A stretch of 64,000 nucleotides of DNA from positions 27,549-91,548 of the forward strand of contig DIXO01000019.1 in NCBI GenBank assembly GCA_002428735.1, written 5' to 3'. This document shows positions 50,954-60,473 of the stretch, one piece after another. The notes under the pieces were generated by a model. The model was not told where the DNA came from. It saw only the letters and a program-made list of their open reading frames with translations, and ran no database searches. How positions within the stretch are numbered: position 1 is the first letter of the stretch; the number at the start of each line of letters is the position of its first letter. Origin of the DNA: Syntrophaceae bacterium UBA6078. GTDB lineage: Bacteria; Desulfobacterota; Syntrophia; Syntrophales; UBA2210. A program made the position numbers and the translations under genes.

Positions 50954-52209
50954 CACGAAGGGGCGATACCGGGGAAAAACTCTTCGAGAGGATCAGCGCC
51001 CGGATAGACTCGTACGAGAGCGACATGATAGCGCTCCAGTTCGGCTTGACCGCCATACCGGCGCTGGCGCCGGAGAACGGCGGCAACGGAGAATACCAGA
51101 AGGCCCGCTACCTCGTGGAACAACTCAAGGGGATGGGATTTCTCACCATCAGGACCTTCGATGCCCCTGACGACAGGGTCGCCTATAAGTGCCGCCCCAA
51201 CGTCATTGTAACCATCCCCGGGACAAACCGCGGGAGAACCGTCTGGATTATCACCCACACGGACATTGTCCCTCCGGGAGAACGGGCGCTCTGGGATCAT
51301 GATCCGTACAAAGGGTATGTGAAGGATGGAAAGGTATTCGGCAGGGGAACGGAGGACAATCAGCAGGATCTGGTGGCCTCCATCTTCGCGGCCAGGGCCT
51401 TTCTTGAGGAAGGCGTAAAACCGGCATTCTCGGTGGGCCTTGCCTTCGTTGCCGATGAGGAAACATCGAGCAGCAAAGGGCTCGTCTACCTCCTGGGCAT
51501 GAAGAAAAAGCTCTTTAAAAAGGATGATATCATCGTTGTCCCCGACTTTGGCAACGAAGAAGGATCGATGATCGAGGTGGCTGAAAAGAGCCTCCTGTGG
51601 TTGCGGGTGAGAACGGTGGGAGCGCAATGTCACGCGAGCAGACCGGCGCTGGGGAGAAACGCCTTTGCCGCCGCGTCGCACTTCATCACGAAATTGCGTG
51701 ATCTGTACCGCATCTTCGACAGGGTTGATCCCCTCTATACCCCTCCCACGAGCACCTTCGAGCCCACGAAAAAAGATGCCAATGTCCCCAATATCAACAC
51801 GATACCGGGAGATGACGTATTCTACCTCGATTGCCGGATTCTTCCCGACTGTGATCTCGTGCAGGTCATGTCCCGGATGCGCGCCATGGCGGACGAGGTG
51901 GAGGAATCTTTCGACGTCTCCATCGATATCGTTCCCGTCCAGACGGTAGAGGCCCCTCCCCCCACGGACGTGAACGCGCCGGTTGTAAAGGCTCTGGCGC
52001 GGGCCGTGCGGGAGGTGTATGGTGTGGATGCCCTTCCCGGAGGAATCGGCGGCGGAACCGTCGCGGTTCCCCTCCGAGAAAAGGGTTACCAGGCGGCGGT
52101 ATGGAGCAGGCTGGGCGGAATGGCGCACCAGCCGAACGAGAACTGCTTTATATCCAATATGATAGGGAACGCAAAGGTCTTCGCCCATGTTTTCCTCGGG
52201 CGGACATGA
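50950..52209 (+). CDS. M20 family metallopeptidase (DapE/ArgE-like)
   Basis: A 419-residue zinc amidohydrolase/peptidase. Visible metal ligands are VWIITHTDIVPPG (His), GRGTEDNQQD (Asp), VADEETSS (Glu, with general-base Glu) and the closing AHQPNEN (His). A dimerisation lid domain lies in the middle. M20 peptidases cut dipeptides or deacylate amino acids. The four-base ATGA overlap with the M16 lipoprotein gene suggests one peptide-degrading unit: long peptides outside, dipeptides inside. It has no signal peptide. Confidence 0.88.
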   Translation: MTRRGDTGEKLFERISARIDSYESDMIALQFGLTAIPALAPENGGNGEYQKARYLVEQLKGMGFLTIRTFDAPDDRVAYKCRPNVIVTIPGTNRGRTVWIITHTDIVPPGERALWDHDPYKGYVKDGKVFGRGTEDNQQDLVASIFAARAFLEEGVKPAFSVGLAFVADEETSSSKGLVYLLGMKKKLFKKDDIIVVPDFGNEEGSMIEVAEKSLLWLRVRTVGAQCHASRPALGRNAFAAASHFITKLRDLYRIFDRVDPLYTPPTSTFEPTKKDANVPNINTIPGDDVFYLDCRILPDCDLVQVMSRMRAMADEVEESFDVSIDIVPVQTVEAPPPTDVNAPVVKALARAVREVYGVDALPGGIGGGTVAVPLREKGYQAAVWSRLGGMAHQPNENCFISNMIGNAKVFAHVFLGRT

Positions 52210-52238
52210 GAAATTCGTTGTTACAGAAGGAGACGCAC

Positions 52239-52727
52239 ATGAAACAAAGGAAGGCTTCAGGAAACGCCAAGGGGGTGGTGATCCTTGAAAAAGACAGCCG
52301 TTTTCTCTCCGATATGAAAGATGCCCTGGGGGGAGATCCCGGGTTGCGGATCATCGGCGAGGGTGCTGACCTGTCCCGGGCAACCGCGCTCCTCACGGAC
52401 GAGTTGAACGAAGTGCCTGATGTCATCATAGCCGGTCTTGACCTCCTTAAGGAGGGCGTGGCGAGCAACCTGGATGGCCTTATGGCGCTGAAGGACAAGA
52501 TGCCGGGGACCAGGCTGATCGTCACGAGCGAACGATACGCGGATGAAGAGATCTTCCGCATGATACACGAGGGGATTCGAGGGTTTTTCCTCAAGGGAAC
52601 ACCCCCCGCCCTTATCACAAAATGCGTGCGTGTGGTGCTCTCGGGTGGGATGTGGATGGACAACACCTTTATCGCCCGTGTCTTTGAAGCGGTGGCGAAC
52701 CGGGATGAAAAAACCGGCAAGGGGTAA
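52239..52727 (+). CDS. Receiver-like protein lacking the phosphoacceptor Asp
   Basis: A 162-residue protein with a receiver fold. The N-terminal strand ends in VVILEKDSRFL instead of the usual DD pair. The third strand reads VPDVIIAGLDLL, with Gly66 at the normal phosphoacceptor position (Asp68 lies two residues later). The conserved Lys119 is kept in GIRGFFLKG. There is no output domain, although the fold ends with RVVLSGGMWMDN, a segment that in NarL/LuxR-type regulators leads to DNA-binding. AAGGAG precedes ATG 52239. A close paralogue follows it. Confidence 0.75.
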   Translation: MKQRKASGNAKGVVILEKDSRFLSDMKDALGGDPGLRIIGEGADLSRATALLTDELNEVPDVIIAGLDLLKEGVASNLDGLMALKDKMPGTRLIVTSERYADEEIFRMIHEGIRGFFLKGTPPALITKCVRVVLSGGMWMDNTFIARVFEAVANRDEKTGKG

Positions 52728-52820
52728 TGCCGGACTGGGATCGTATGACGAAATTTCTCCGATTGGTTTTGGATCAACAAATGACACTCGGGGGTTTATT
52801 GCGTGAGTGAGGAGGTTTTT

Positions 52821-53564
52821 ATGGGAACAGAACAGAGAGTTGAAAGGGACAAAATCAAGATCGTCATCTTTGACGAAGACGCCCCTTTTGTACATAAGCT
52901 GAAAGAAGTCATACAGGCGGCCCCCGATATCGAGATCGTGGACGTGCGGAGGAATATGGAGAGCGCCAAAGAATTCCTGCTCGGGGTCCAGGCGCCTATC
53001 AATCTGATCCTCGTCAGTTTTAACATACTCAAAGAGGTCGTGGCGTCCGACATGGGCACGCTTTTAAAGTTAAAGACGACTCTCCCCGGAACACGGGTCG
53101 TCGTCATGGGGGAACGGTACGCCGAAGAAGAGATATTCCGGATGGTTGAGGAAGGAATCAAGGGATTCTTCGTCAAGGGCGATATCTCATCGGATTTTAT
53201 TATCAAGTGCATACGGGTCGTTGCCGCGGGCCAGATATGGATGGACTCGAATCTTGTCAGCCGGGTCTTCGAAGAGTTCTCCCGCTATTACAGCGAGGCT
53301 GAAGGAAAACTCAGAGCACCGTCACCCGAAGAAACGGATCGTCTTGCTCTTCTGACCAAAAGGGAAATGGAACTCCTTGAGCTGGTTTCCATGAGCCTCA
53401 AGAACGACGAGATAGCGGACCGTCTCTTTATCAGTACCAAGACGGTCAAGACCCACATCCGGAATATATTCGAGAAGCTGGGGTCCCGTAACAGGGTCGA
53501 TGCCACGCTCCTTTACATCGGCGCGTCAAAGCGGCAGGCGCAGGGAGCAAGCACTGCACACTGA
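52821..53564 (+). CDS. LuxR-family regulator with Asp-less receiver domain
   Basis: A 247-residue transcription regulator. Residues 10-140 resemble the receiver of the upstream protein, with Ser66 in INLILVSFNIL where the phosphoacceptor Asp belongs; E19 and D20 at the acidic pocket and Lys119 remain. A linker leads to a LuxR helix-turn-helix (about 180-240): LTKREMELLELVSMSLKNDEI, then ISTKTVKTHIRNIFEKLG. GAGGAGG precedes ATG 52821. With the missing Asp it probably is controlled otherwise than by a histidine kinase. Confidence 0.85.
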   Translation: MGTEQRVERDKIKIVIFDEDAPFVHKLKEVIQAAPDIEIVDVRRNMESAKEFLLGVQAPINLILVSFNILKEVVASDMGTLLKLKTTLPGTRVVVMGERYAEEEIFRMVEEGIKGFFVKGDISSDFIIKCIRVVAAGQIWMDSNLVSRVFEEFSRYYSEAEGKLRAPSPEETDRLALLTKREMELLELVSMSLKNDEIADRLFISTKTVKTHIRNIFEKLGSRNRVDATLLYIGASKRQAQGASTAH

Positions 53565-53590
53565 GCAGGGCGGCGGGCGATCCTGCGGGA

Positions 53591-54439
53591 TTACAAAGAT
53601 TCGGTCGCCCGGAAAATGATCTCCGAGAGTTTGGCGAACTCCTCGACACTCAGCGTTTCTCCCCTCCGACCGCCGTCTATCCCCGCCTCGCGAAGGAGCG
53701 AGAGCGGGTCCACTCCCCTTCCGCACAGCCGCGGCATCCCCTTCAGGTTGTTAGCCAGGGTCTTTCTCCTCATGGCGAAAGCCGCTTTCACCGTTTCTAT
53801 GAAAATAATATCGTTCCCCATCTGGCAGAGAGGTTCTTCTCGCATCTCCAGTCTCAGTACAGCGGAATCCACCTTCGGCACGGGGTAAAAGCAGGTGGCG
53901 GGAACGGTCATCACGTGCCGTACCTTCGCGTACATGGAAAGGATCACGGAGAGGATGCCGTATGCCTTTATCCCGGGAGGGGCCGTGATCCGGTCCGCAA
54001 CTTCCCTCTGAAGCATCAAGGTCGCCGTGGATATGTGCTTTCTGAATTCGAGCAGACGAAAGATAATCTGGGAGGATACATTATAGGGGATATTACCGAC
54101 GATCTGTACGCGTCCTGAGCCTTCCAAAGGAGAGGAAAAATCATAGCGCAACACGTCCCTCTCGATTATCTCAATGTTGGAGATCCCTGCGAGTTCGCTC
54201 TCCAGAACCTTCACCAGTTTCGGATCTATTTCAATGGCTATGACCCGTTTTACCCGCGTCGCGATCATGGCCGTCATGGCCCCCAGCCCCGCGCCGATCT
54301 CGACCACCGTGTCTCCTTCGGCAACCTTCGAAGCCTCGACAATCCGGGAGGTTATATTGTTGTCCACGAGAAAGGACTGCCCCAGGTTCTTTACCGGACG
54401 GATCTGGTATTTTTTAAGAATTTTGCGGGGGGATTCCAT
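53591..54439 (-). CDS. rsmA: 16S rRNA dimethyladenosine transferase
   Basis: A 282-residue enzyme that dimethylates two adjacent adenines near the 3' end of 16S rRNA (KsgA). Motifs are NLGQSFLVDN, EIGAGLGAMT (SAM binding) and the catalytic NIPYNVSS near residue 105. ATG 54439 is the family start (MESPRKILKKY); a TTG 21 bases upstream is in frame. It ends 26 bases from the end of the LuxR-family gene (convergent). tsaD lies upstream on the same strand, 107 bases away. Confidence 0.95.
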   Translation of the reverse strand: MESPRKILKKYQIRPVKNLGQSFLVDNNITSRIVEASKVAEGDTVVEIGAGLGAMTAMIATRVKRVIAIEIDPKLVKVLESELAGISNIEIIERDVLRYDFSSPLEGSGRVQIVGNIPYNVSSQIIFRLLEFRKHISTATLMLQREVADRITAPPGIKAYGILSVILSMYAKVRHVMTVPATCFYPVPKVDSAVLRLEMREEPLCQMGNDIIFIETVKAAFAMRRKTLANNLKGMPRLCGRGVDPLSLLREAGIDGGRRGETLSVEEFAKLSEIIFRATESL

Positions 54440-54546
54440 GGCGTGTCTCAGGGGAATCAACGTTTTTGAGTTAAAGCGGTTTTTTGATACAAGAGATATA
54501 GCACATCAATAATATTCATTGAATGCAGGGAATAACTATTGAAAAA

Positions 54547-55545
54547 TCAGTTGAGCGGCCACCGGGATACGGCGTTGAGGTCGAGGGTATCATTTCTGCC
54601 GGCGCGCAGAAGATGGTCGCCGACAACGGCTATCATGGCCGCGTTGTCGGTACAGAAGACCGGCGGAGGGAGAAATATCTCTATTCCCGCTGCTGTTCCT
54701 TCATCAAAAAATCGTTCTCGGAGACGGCTGTTTGATGCCACTCCGCCGCACACCACGACCCTCGGAATGGAGGCACCTTTTGCCGCCATGAGGGTCTTTT
54801 CCACGAGGGAATCCACGATGGCCTCCTGATAGCTGGCGACAAGATCGGCCATTTTGTCCGGAGATACGGCCGCTTCCCTCCCCTTCACGTGGTTCAGAAG
54901 GGATGTCTTCAGCCCGCTGAAACTGAAATCAATGCTTCCCTTCATGGCGCGGGGGAAACGGATGGCGGCAGGGTTTCCGCTCTTTGCGAGCCGGTCGATC
55001 ACCACGCCGCCGGGATAACCCAGATTCAGCATGCGGGCGGCCTTGTCGAACGCCTCACCGGCCGCGTCGTCCCTCGTCTGTCCGAGTATCTGAAAGTCGC
55101 CAAAACCACCGGCGCGGTAGATATGGGTATGCCCTCCCGAAACCACCAGGGCGACGAAAGGGAAGGAAGGCACCGTGTCTGAGAGGAATATGGCGGCGAT
55201 GTGCCCCTCTATGTGGTTCACTCCTGCAAAGGGAACGCGGGCCGCGCAGGCCATCGCCTTGGCCACTGAAAGACCCACAAGGAGCGACCCCACCAGGCCG
55301 GGACCTCGTGTCGCGGCGATTCCCTCGATATCACGCATCGACACGCCGGCGTCATCCAGCGCCCGCTGGATGACCGGCAGTATTGCTTCCATGTGTTTCC
55401 GGGATGCTATCTCGGGAACCACTCCCCCGTATTGTTCGTGAATCGCTATCTGTGATGCGATGACATTGGAGAGCGCCTTGGTACCGTCGGAAACCACGGC
55501 CGCCGCTGTCTCATCACATGATGATTCTATTCCCAAAAGGAGCAT
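54547..55545 (-). CDS. tsaD: tRNA N6-threonylcarbamoyladenosine transferase
   Basis: A 332-residue ASKHA-fold enzyme that transfers threonylcarbamoyl to A37 of ANN-decoding tRNAs, with TsaB and TsaE. GIESSCDETAAAVV opens the fold, NHIEGHIAAIF carries the metal-binding His pair near residue 110, and VVSGGHTHIY is the nucleotide site. ATG 55545 is preceded by AGGAG; a GTG/ATG six codons upstream is less likely. The gene is complete. Confidence 0.95.
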   Translation of the reverse strand: MLLLGIESSCDETAAAVVSDGTKALSNVIASQIAIHEQYGGVVPEIASRKHMEAILPVIQRALDDAGVSMRDIEGIAATRGPGLVGSLLVGLSVAKAMACAARVPFAGVNHIEGHIAAIFLSDTVPSFPFVALVVSGGHTHIYRAGGFGDFQILGQTRDDAAGEAFDKAARMLNLGYPGGVVIDRLAKSGNPAAIRFPRAMKGSIDFSFSGLKTSLLNHVKGREAAVSPDKMADLVASYQEAIVDSLVEKTLMAAKGASIPRVVVCGGVASNSRLRERFFDEGTAAGIEIFLPPPVFCTDNAAMIAVVGDHLLRAGRNDTLDLNAVSRWPLN

Positions 55546-55662
55546 CTGTTCTCCTGGCGGCATATCCCCTGGACAGACGCCGCACTTTAACGTTGAAACT
55601 TAGCTTGGATGCGGTATATAGGAAACCCGTTGGTTTGTAAATACAAAACAGGGATTACATCA

Positions 55663-57270
55663 ATGGAGAAGGAATACGATTTCCTGGTGCTGGGAAGCGG
55701 CATAGCGGGGCTCTCCTTCGCCATAAAGGCCGCGAGTCTGGGTACCGTCGCCGTGGTGACGAAAAAGAGCAAAGTGGAATCGAATACCAATTACGCGCAG
55801 GGGGGAATCGCCGCCGTCACCAATGATGACGATACCTTCGCATCCCATATACAGGACACCCTGAGAAGTGGAGCCGGTCTCTGCGATAAGGAGGTCGTGC
55901 GCTTTGTCGTCACGGAAGGCCCCGAGAGGATAAAGGAACTGATCGAATGGGGCGTCCATTTTACCAAGACGGAAGAAGAGGATGCCTACGACCTGGGCCG
56001 GGAGGGGGGACACAGCCGCCGGAGGGTTTTGCACGCCGAGGACCTGACCGGCCGGGAGATAGAGCGCGCGCTGATTGAAAAGGCCGCGTCAAAAAAAAAC
56101 ATCACAATCCATGAAAATTTTTTTACGATTGATCTCATTTCGAGATCGAAGATTACCGGAAACAAAGAAGGTCGGGACCGGTGCCTCGGCGCCTATGTCT
56201 TCGATGTCGAGAGAAATGTCGTCCATACCTTCAGGGCCAGATTTATCATGCTCGCCACGGGCGGATCAGGAAAGGTCTATCTCATTACCACGAATCCCGA
56301 CATAGCCACCGGGGACGGCGTCGCCATGGCATACCGCGCGGGCGCCGATATCGCCAATATGGAATTCATGCAGTTTCATCCTACCTGCCTCTATAATCCG
56401 GAAGCGAAATCCTTTCTCATAAGCGAGGCGGTCCGGGGTGAAGGGGCCAGACTGAGGCTGAAAAACGGCGCGGCCTTCATGGAACGATACCATCCCATGA
56501 AGGAACTGGCCCCGCGGGATGTGGTCGCCCATGCAATCGACACGGAGCTGAAAAAGTCCGGAGACGAGTATGTCCTTCTTGATATTACTCACAAGGGCAA
56601 AGATTTTCTTGTAAAGAGATTTCCCTATATCTACAACCGGTGCCTTGAGTTCGGAATCGACATGGCCGCTGATCCGATCCCTGTCGTCCCCGCCGCCCAT
56701 TATCAGTGCGGCGGAGTCCTCGTTGACTCCTTCGCGGGCGCCAGCATCGATGGACTCTTCGCGTGCGGAGAAGTCGCCTGCACCGGCCTTCACGGGGCCA
56801 ATCGTCTCGCGAGCAACTCGCTTCTGGAGGCTCTCGTGTTCGCCCATCGGGCCTTTACAAAGGCCAAGGAACTCCTGCCCACCACCAAAACCGACCCCAT
56901 ATCCATTCCCCCCTGGGACACGAAAGGCGCGACGGAAAGCGATGAATCCATCGTCGTTTCGCATAACTGGGATGAGATCAGGATGTGCATGTGGAACTAT
57001 GTGGGCATCGTGCGATCCGACAAGAGGCTGGAGCGGGCGAAGAGACGGATTGACATGATCATGAAAGAAATCAATGAGTACTACCGTAATTTTACCATTA
57101 CGACCAATCTCCTCGAACTGCGGAACATCGCCACGGTATCCGCCATCATTATAGAGTGCTCACGGCTCAGGAAAGAGAGCCGGGGGCTTCACTACAATCT
57201 GGATTATCCCGACAGAGACGATATCAACTGGCTCAGGAACACGGTTGTAAACAAAGACTCCCTGTGCTAG
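55663..57270 (+). CDS. nadB: L-aspartate oxidase
   Basis: A 535-residue flavoprotein that oxidises aspartate to iminoaspartate for NAD synthesis; in anaerobes fumarate can serve as acceptor. FAD is bound at LVLGSGIAGLSFAIKA near residue 10. HAEDLTGREIERAL and the closing of the capping domain with QFHPTCLYNPE and EAVRGEGARL are family signatures. The C-terminal helix bundle starts near 430. CAGGG stands nine bases from ATG 55663. No nadA or nadC follows. It is divergent from tsaD. Confidence 0.95.
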   Translation: MEKEYDFLVLGSGIAGLSFAIKAASLGTVAVVTKKSKVESNTNYAQGGIAAVTNDDDTFASHIQDTLRSGAGLCDKEVVRFVVTEGPERIKELIEWGVHFTKTEEEDAYDLGREGGHSRRRVLHAEDLTGREIERALIEKAASKKNITIHENFFTIDLISRSKITGNKEGRDRCLGAYVFDVERNVVHTFRARFIMLATGGSGKVYLITTNPDIATGDGVAMAYRAGADIANMEFMQFHPTCLYNPEAKSFLISEAVRGEGARLRLKNGAAFMERYHPMKELAPRDVVAHAIDTELKKSGDEYVLLDITHKGKDFLVKRFPYIYNRCLEFGIDMAADPIPVVPAAHYQCGGVLVDSFAGASIDGLFACGEVACTGLHGANRLASNSLLEALVFAHRAFTKAKELLPTTKTDPISIPPWDTKGATESDESIVVSHNWDEIRMCMWNYVGIVRSDKRLERAKRRIDMIMKEINEYYRNFTITTNLLELRNIATVSAIIIECSRLRKESRGLHYNLDYPDRDDINWLRNTVVNKDSLC

Positions 57271-57315
57271 GTTCACAATCCACTTTCCCCATACGCATAC
57301 CATGGAGGATGGAAA

Positions 57316-58593
57316 ATGATTGAAATATCTCAGAAAACAACCCCCCTGCATGACTGGCATCTGAAACGGGGCGCTCACATGGCCTTGTTCGGCGGGTACG
57401 ACATGCCCCTGTGGTATCCTTCGGGGGCGAAGCAGGAACACCTCGCGGTCCTTACCGGCGCCGGCCTGTTTGACACGAGCCACATGGCCGTTATCCTGGT
57501 CGAGGGCCCCGGCGCGCTCAATCTGCTCCAGCTTTGTTTTTCCAAGGACCTGACTGCCTGCATCGGGAAAGACAAGGGGCCGCTTACGGTAGGAAGGTGT
57601 GCCTATGGCGTCTTTCTCAACGACCGGGGGCATGTCATCGACGATGCCGTGGTTTCGCAAGTGGCGCAAGAGCTGTACATGATCGTTGTAAACGCCGGGA
57701 TGGGAGACCCTCTTACACGCCACCTCGAAAGCCACGCCACGGGTATGGATGTGAGTATCCGCGATCTTACCGGCGGCATCGGAAAAATGGATATCCAGGG
57801 GCCTCTCTCGGCCAGGGTGCTTGCGAGGATGCTTCGAGATCCCAATGAGGTCTTTGACGGCATGGTTTATTTTTCATTCAAAGGCTTTTTTGACGGTACA
57901 TCCTCCCTTTCGGACTCTGTGCTTCTTTCTGACGGCACCCCCATCATGCTGTCGCGAACCGGCTATACGGGCGAGTTCGGCTTTGAACTCTTCATGGAAT
58001 CCCGCCATATTGAACGTGTGTGGAACATGGCCTTGGAGACGGGAACAAATCTTGGTCTCACGGTCTGCGGCCTCGCCGCGAGAGATTCGCTTCGGACAGG
58101 GGCGGTTCTCCCCCTCTCCCATCAGGACATCGGCCCATGGCCTTTTATCAATAATCCGTGGGATTTCGCCCTCCCCTTCACTACCGACAAGACCGGTTTT
58201 ACCAAGAAATTTATCGGCCGGGAGGCCCTTGAAAAGGGAACTGATTTTGAGTATATCTACCCCTTCGCCGGCTTTGACCTGCGGAAAGTGTCTCCGGGGG
58301 GGGCGACGATGGTCATCGACTCAAAGGGCGCCCGGATCGGCAGTGTTCTCACCTGCGTGACGGAAATAGGTATAGACAGGGCGGGAGATATCATATACAG
58401 CATCGCCAGTCCTGACCGGCCGGAAGGGTTCAAACCGCGAGGTCTTTCCTGCGGATTTGTGAAGGTGACACGGGAACTGTCTTACGGGGAGACTGTGGAG
58501 TTGAAAGACGGTAAACGGAGCATCCAGGCTCTCATCACGGATGACATTCGTCCCGATCGCACCGCCCGTAAGGCGATTAAACAGATGTTGTAA
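57316..58593 (+). CDS. gcvT: Glycine cleavage system T protein (aminomethyltransferase)
   Basis: A 425-residue enzyme, first gene of the glycine-cleavage operon, which moves the methylene group of glycine from the H protein to tetrahydrofolate and releases ammonia. The N-terminal ALFGGYDMPLWYPSGAKQEH and VLVEGPGAL stretches, RTGYTGEFGFELF near residue 215 and the C-terminal barrel (PRGLSCGFVKV) are typical. GGAGGA precedes the ATG. It is about 50 residues longer than the commonest GcvT, mostly in the middle domain. Confidence 0.93.
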   Translation: MIEISQKTTPLHDWHLKRGAHMALFGGYDMPLWYPSGAKQEHLAVLTGAGLFDTSHMAVILVEGPGALNLLQLCFSKDLTACIGKDKGPLTVGRCAYGVFLNDRGHVIDDAVVSQVAQELYMIVVNAGMGDPLTRHLESHATGMDVSIRDLTGGIGKMDIQGPLSARVLARMLRDPNEVFDGMVYFSFKGFFDGTSSLSDSVLLSDGTPIMLSRTGYTGEFGFELFMESRHIERVWNMALETGTNLGLTVCGLAARDSLRTGAVLPLSHQDIGPWPFINNPWDFALPFTTDKTGFTKKFIGREALEKGTDFEYIYPFAGFDLRKVSPGGATMVIDSKGARIGSVLTCVTEIGIDRAGDIIYSIASPDRPEGFKPRGLSCGFVKVTRELSYGETVELKDGKRSIQALITDDIRPDRTARKAIKQML

Positions 58594-58736
58594 CGTCTGA
58601 GATTTCGACACGGGTAATTCACCAATTCTCTGTCATCGGTTTTGCATGCGCGGAACAAAAAATAGCACCGTTTCCAAGCGAAGTGACGGGGGAATTTTCT
58701 TGCTGGATCATCAAACATGAGGAGGCGCGCAGGTAT

Positions 58737-59141
58737 ATGAAAGATATTGAAGAACTGTTTTTGCCGGATGATGTGTTCTACACGGAATCACACGAATGGG
58801 CCAGGGATGAGGAAGAGACCGTGGCGGTGGGAGTCAACGATTACGCACAGGATCAGTTGGGAGACATCGTCTTTGTGGAACTTCCCGAGATAGGCGATAC
58901 CTTCGAGAAGGGGGAAGAATTCGGCACGCTGGAATCGGTCAAAGCCGTCTCGGAGATATACATGCCTGTGGGGGGAAAGATTGTGGCCATCAACGAGGCC
59001 CTTCTAGAAGAGCCTGAACTGATCAACCAGGAACCGTACAACGGCGGATGGATTGTTGAGATCGAACCGAACGATCCGGACGAGATACACTCCCTTATGA
59101 CAAGCAAGGAATATATGGAGATGCTGAAAGGAGCCGAATAG
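58737..59141 (+). CDS. gcvH: Glycine cleavage system H protein
   Basis: A 134-residue lipoyl carrier. The lipoyl Lys69 lies in FGTLESVKAVSEI, and the C-terminal NGGWIVEIEPND is typical. ATG 58737 is supported by a GAGGAGG site; the frame is open 54 bases upstream but without family similarity. gcvPA starts on the base following its stop codon. The lipoyl group would be made by lipA, five genes into the same operon. Confidence 0.95.
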   Translation: MKDIEELFLPDDVFYTESHEWARDEEETVAVGVNDYAQDQLGDIVFVELPEIGDTFEKGEEFGTLESVKAVSEIYMPVGGKIVAINEALLEEPELINQEPYNGGWIVEIEPNDPDEIHSLMTSKEYMEMLKGAE

Positions 59142-60473
59142 ATGCGCTACCTACCCCATACCGAAGAAGACATCGCCTCAATGCTGGGCACAGTGGGCCT
59201 GGAGAGTATGGATGCTCTTTTTTCGTCCGTCCCTCCTGATTGCCGGATGCACGGGGAGCTCGATCTGCCCGATCCCCTGACGGAATGGGAGTTGAACACT
59301 TCCATGAACGGCCTCGCCGGTACAATGGCCGGCTCTCCGGCTTACCGGATCTTCATGGGCGCGGGAAGCTACAATCATTATATTCCGGAATCGGTATCGT
59401 ATCTTCTCGGCAGATCCGAGTTTTCCACAGCCTACACGCCGTATCAGCCGGAGATCAGCCAGGGGACCCTCCAGGGAATATACGAATATCAAACCCTTGC
59501 CAGCCGCCTTCTCGGCATGGAGGTGGCGAACGCCTCCATGTATGACGGAGCCTCCGCCCTGGCCGAAGCGCTCCTCATGGCCCTTCGCATCACCAGGCGA
59601 AAACGGGTTGCCATTTCCTGTCTTGTCCATCCCCACTACCGGGAGGCAGCACGAACATATCTGCGCCCGGGGGGGTATGAAATTGTGGAACTCCCCGGTC
59701 TGGAAAGCGGCCGAACCGATGTGTCGGGCATCTCCGCCATGGGTGGCCTCGCGGCCGTTGTCATCCAGTCCCCCAATTTTTTCGGATGCATTGAAGACCT
59801 CCCGGCAGCTGGCGGCGCCATACGGGAAGCGGGAGGCCTTTTCGTTGTATCCTTCACGGAGCCGCTGGCCTACGGTCTCTTCAAGAATCCCGGTCTCCAG
59901 GGGGCCGATATCGTCTGCGGCGAGGGACAAAGTCTTGGCATCCCACAGTCTTTCGGAGGACCGGGGCTCGGGATCTTCGCCTGCCGGATGAAAGACGTGC
60001 GGAGCATGCCGGGGCGTCTCGTGGGGAAAACCACCGACCGGGACGGCAGGACCGGTTTTGTCCTGACCCTTGCCACGCGGGAGCAGCATATACGCCGGGA
60101 AAAGGCGAATTCCAACATCTGTACGAACAGTAGCCTGTGCGCGCTGGCATCGGCCATGTACCTGGCATCCGTCGGAAGAACCGGTATCAGGGAACTGGCA
60201 GCCCTCAATTACGACAAGGCCGCATATCTCAAACGGGGACTGAAGGAAGCCGGGCTCACTATCACCTTCGACAGCCCGACCTTCAATGAATTTGTCGTTG
60301 CATTTCCACTGGGTCTCAAAAACACCTATGATACCCTGCTGGAAAAGCGCATTGTCGCGGGACTTCCCCTCGCCCCCTGGTATCCTGAGTATGCCGATCA
60401 CGCCCTGCTGTGCGTGACTGAAACGATGGGCAGGGAAGATATGGATGTCCTGATCCGGGAGGTGCGGCAATGA
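59142..60473 (+). CDS. gcvPA: Glycine dehydrogenase (decarboxylating) subunit 1
   Basis: A 443-residue subunit of the split P protein, lacking the PLP Lys and completing the active-site pocket. It begins YLPHTEEDIASMLG, the hallmark of GcvPA, and contains GAGSYNHYIPESV near residue 70, ASMYDGASALAEA and the C-terminal NICTNSSLCALASA. It is immediately downstream of gcvH with no gap and overlaps gcvPB by four bases (ATGA). Split P proteins occur in many anaerobes and Gram-positives. Confidence 0.95.
   Translation: MRYLPHTEEDIASMLGTVGLESMDALFSSVPPDCRMHGELDLPDPLTEWELNTSMNGLAGTMAGSPAYRIFMGAGSYNHYIPESVSYLLGRSEFSTAYTPYQPEISQGTLQGIYEYQTLASRLLGMEVANASMYDGASALAEALLMALRITRRKRVAISCLVHPHYREAARTYLRPGGYEIVELPGLESGRTDVSGISAMGGLAAVVIQSPNFFGCIEDLPAAGGAIREAGGLFVVSFTEPLAYGLFKNPGLQGADIVCGEGQSLGIPQSFGGPGLGIFACRMKDVRSMPGRLVGKTTDRDGRTGFVLTLATREQHIRREKANSNICTNSSLCALASAMYLASVGRTGIRELAALNYDKAAYLKRGLKEAGLTITFDSPTFNEFVVAFPLGLKNTYDTLLEKRIVAGLPLAPWYPEYADHALLCVTETMGREDMDVLIREVRQ

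Noticed and set aside
57271..57315. Glycine riboswitch before gcvT
   Set aside because: The gap to nadB is only 45 bases, too short for an aptamer, and no conserved core is visible.
59178..60470. Long antisense frame (430 codons) opposite gcvPA
   Set aside because: It mirrors a certain gene, with no start signal.
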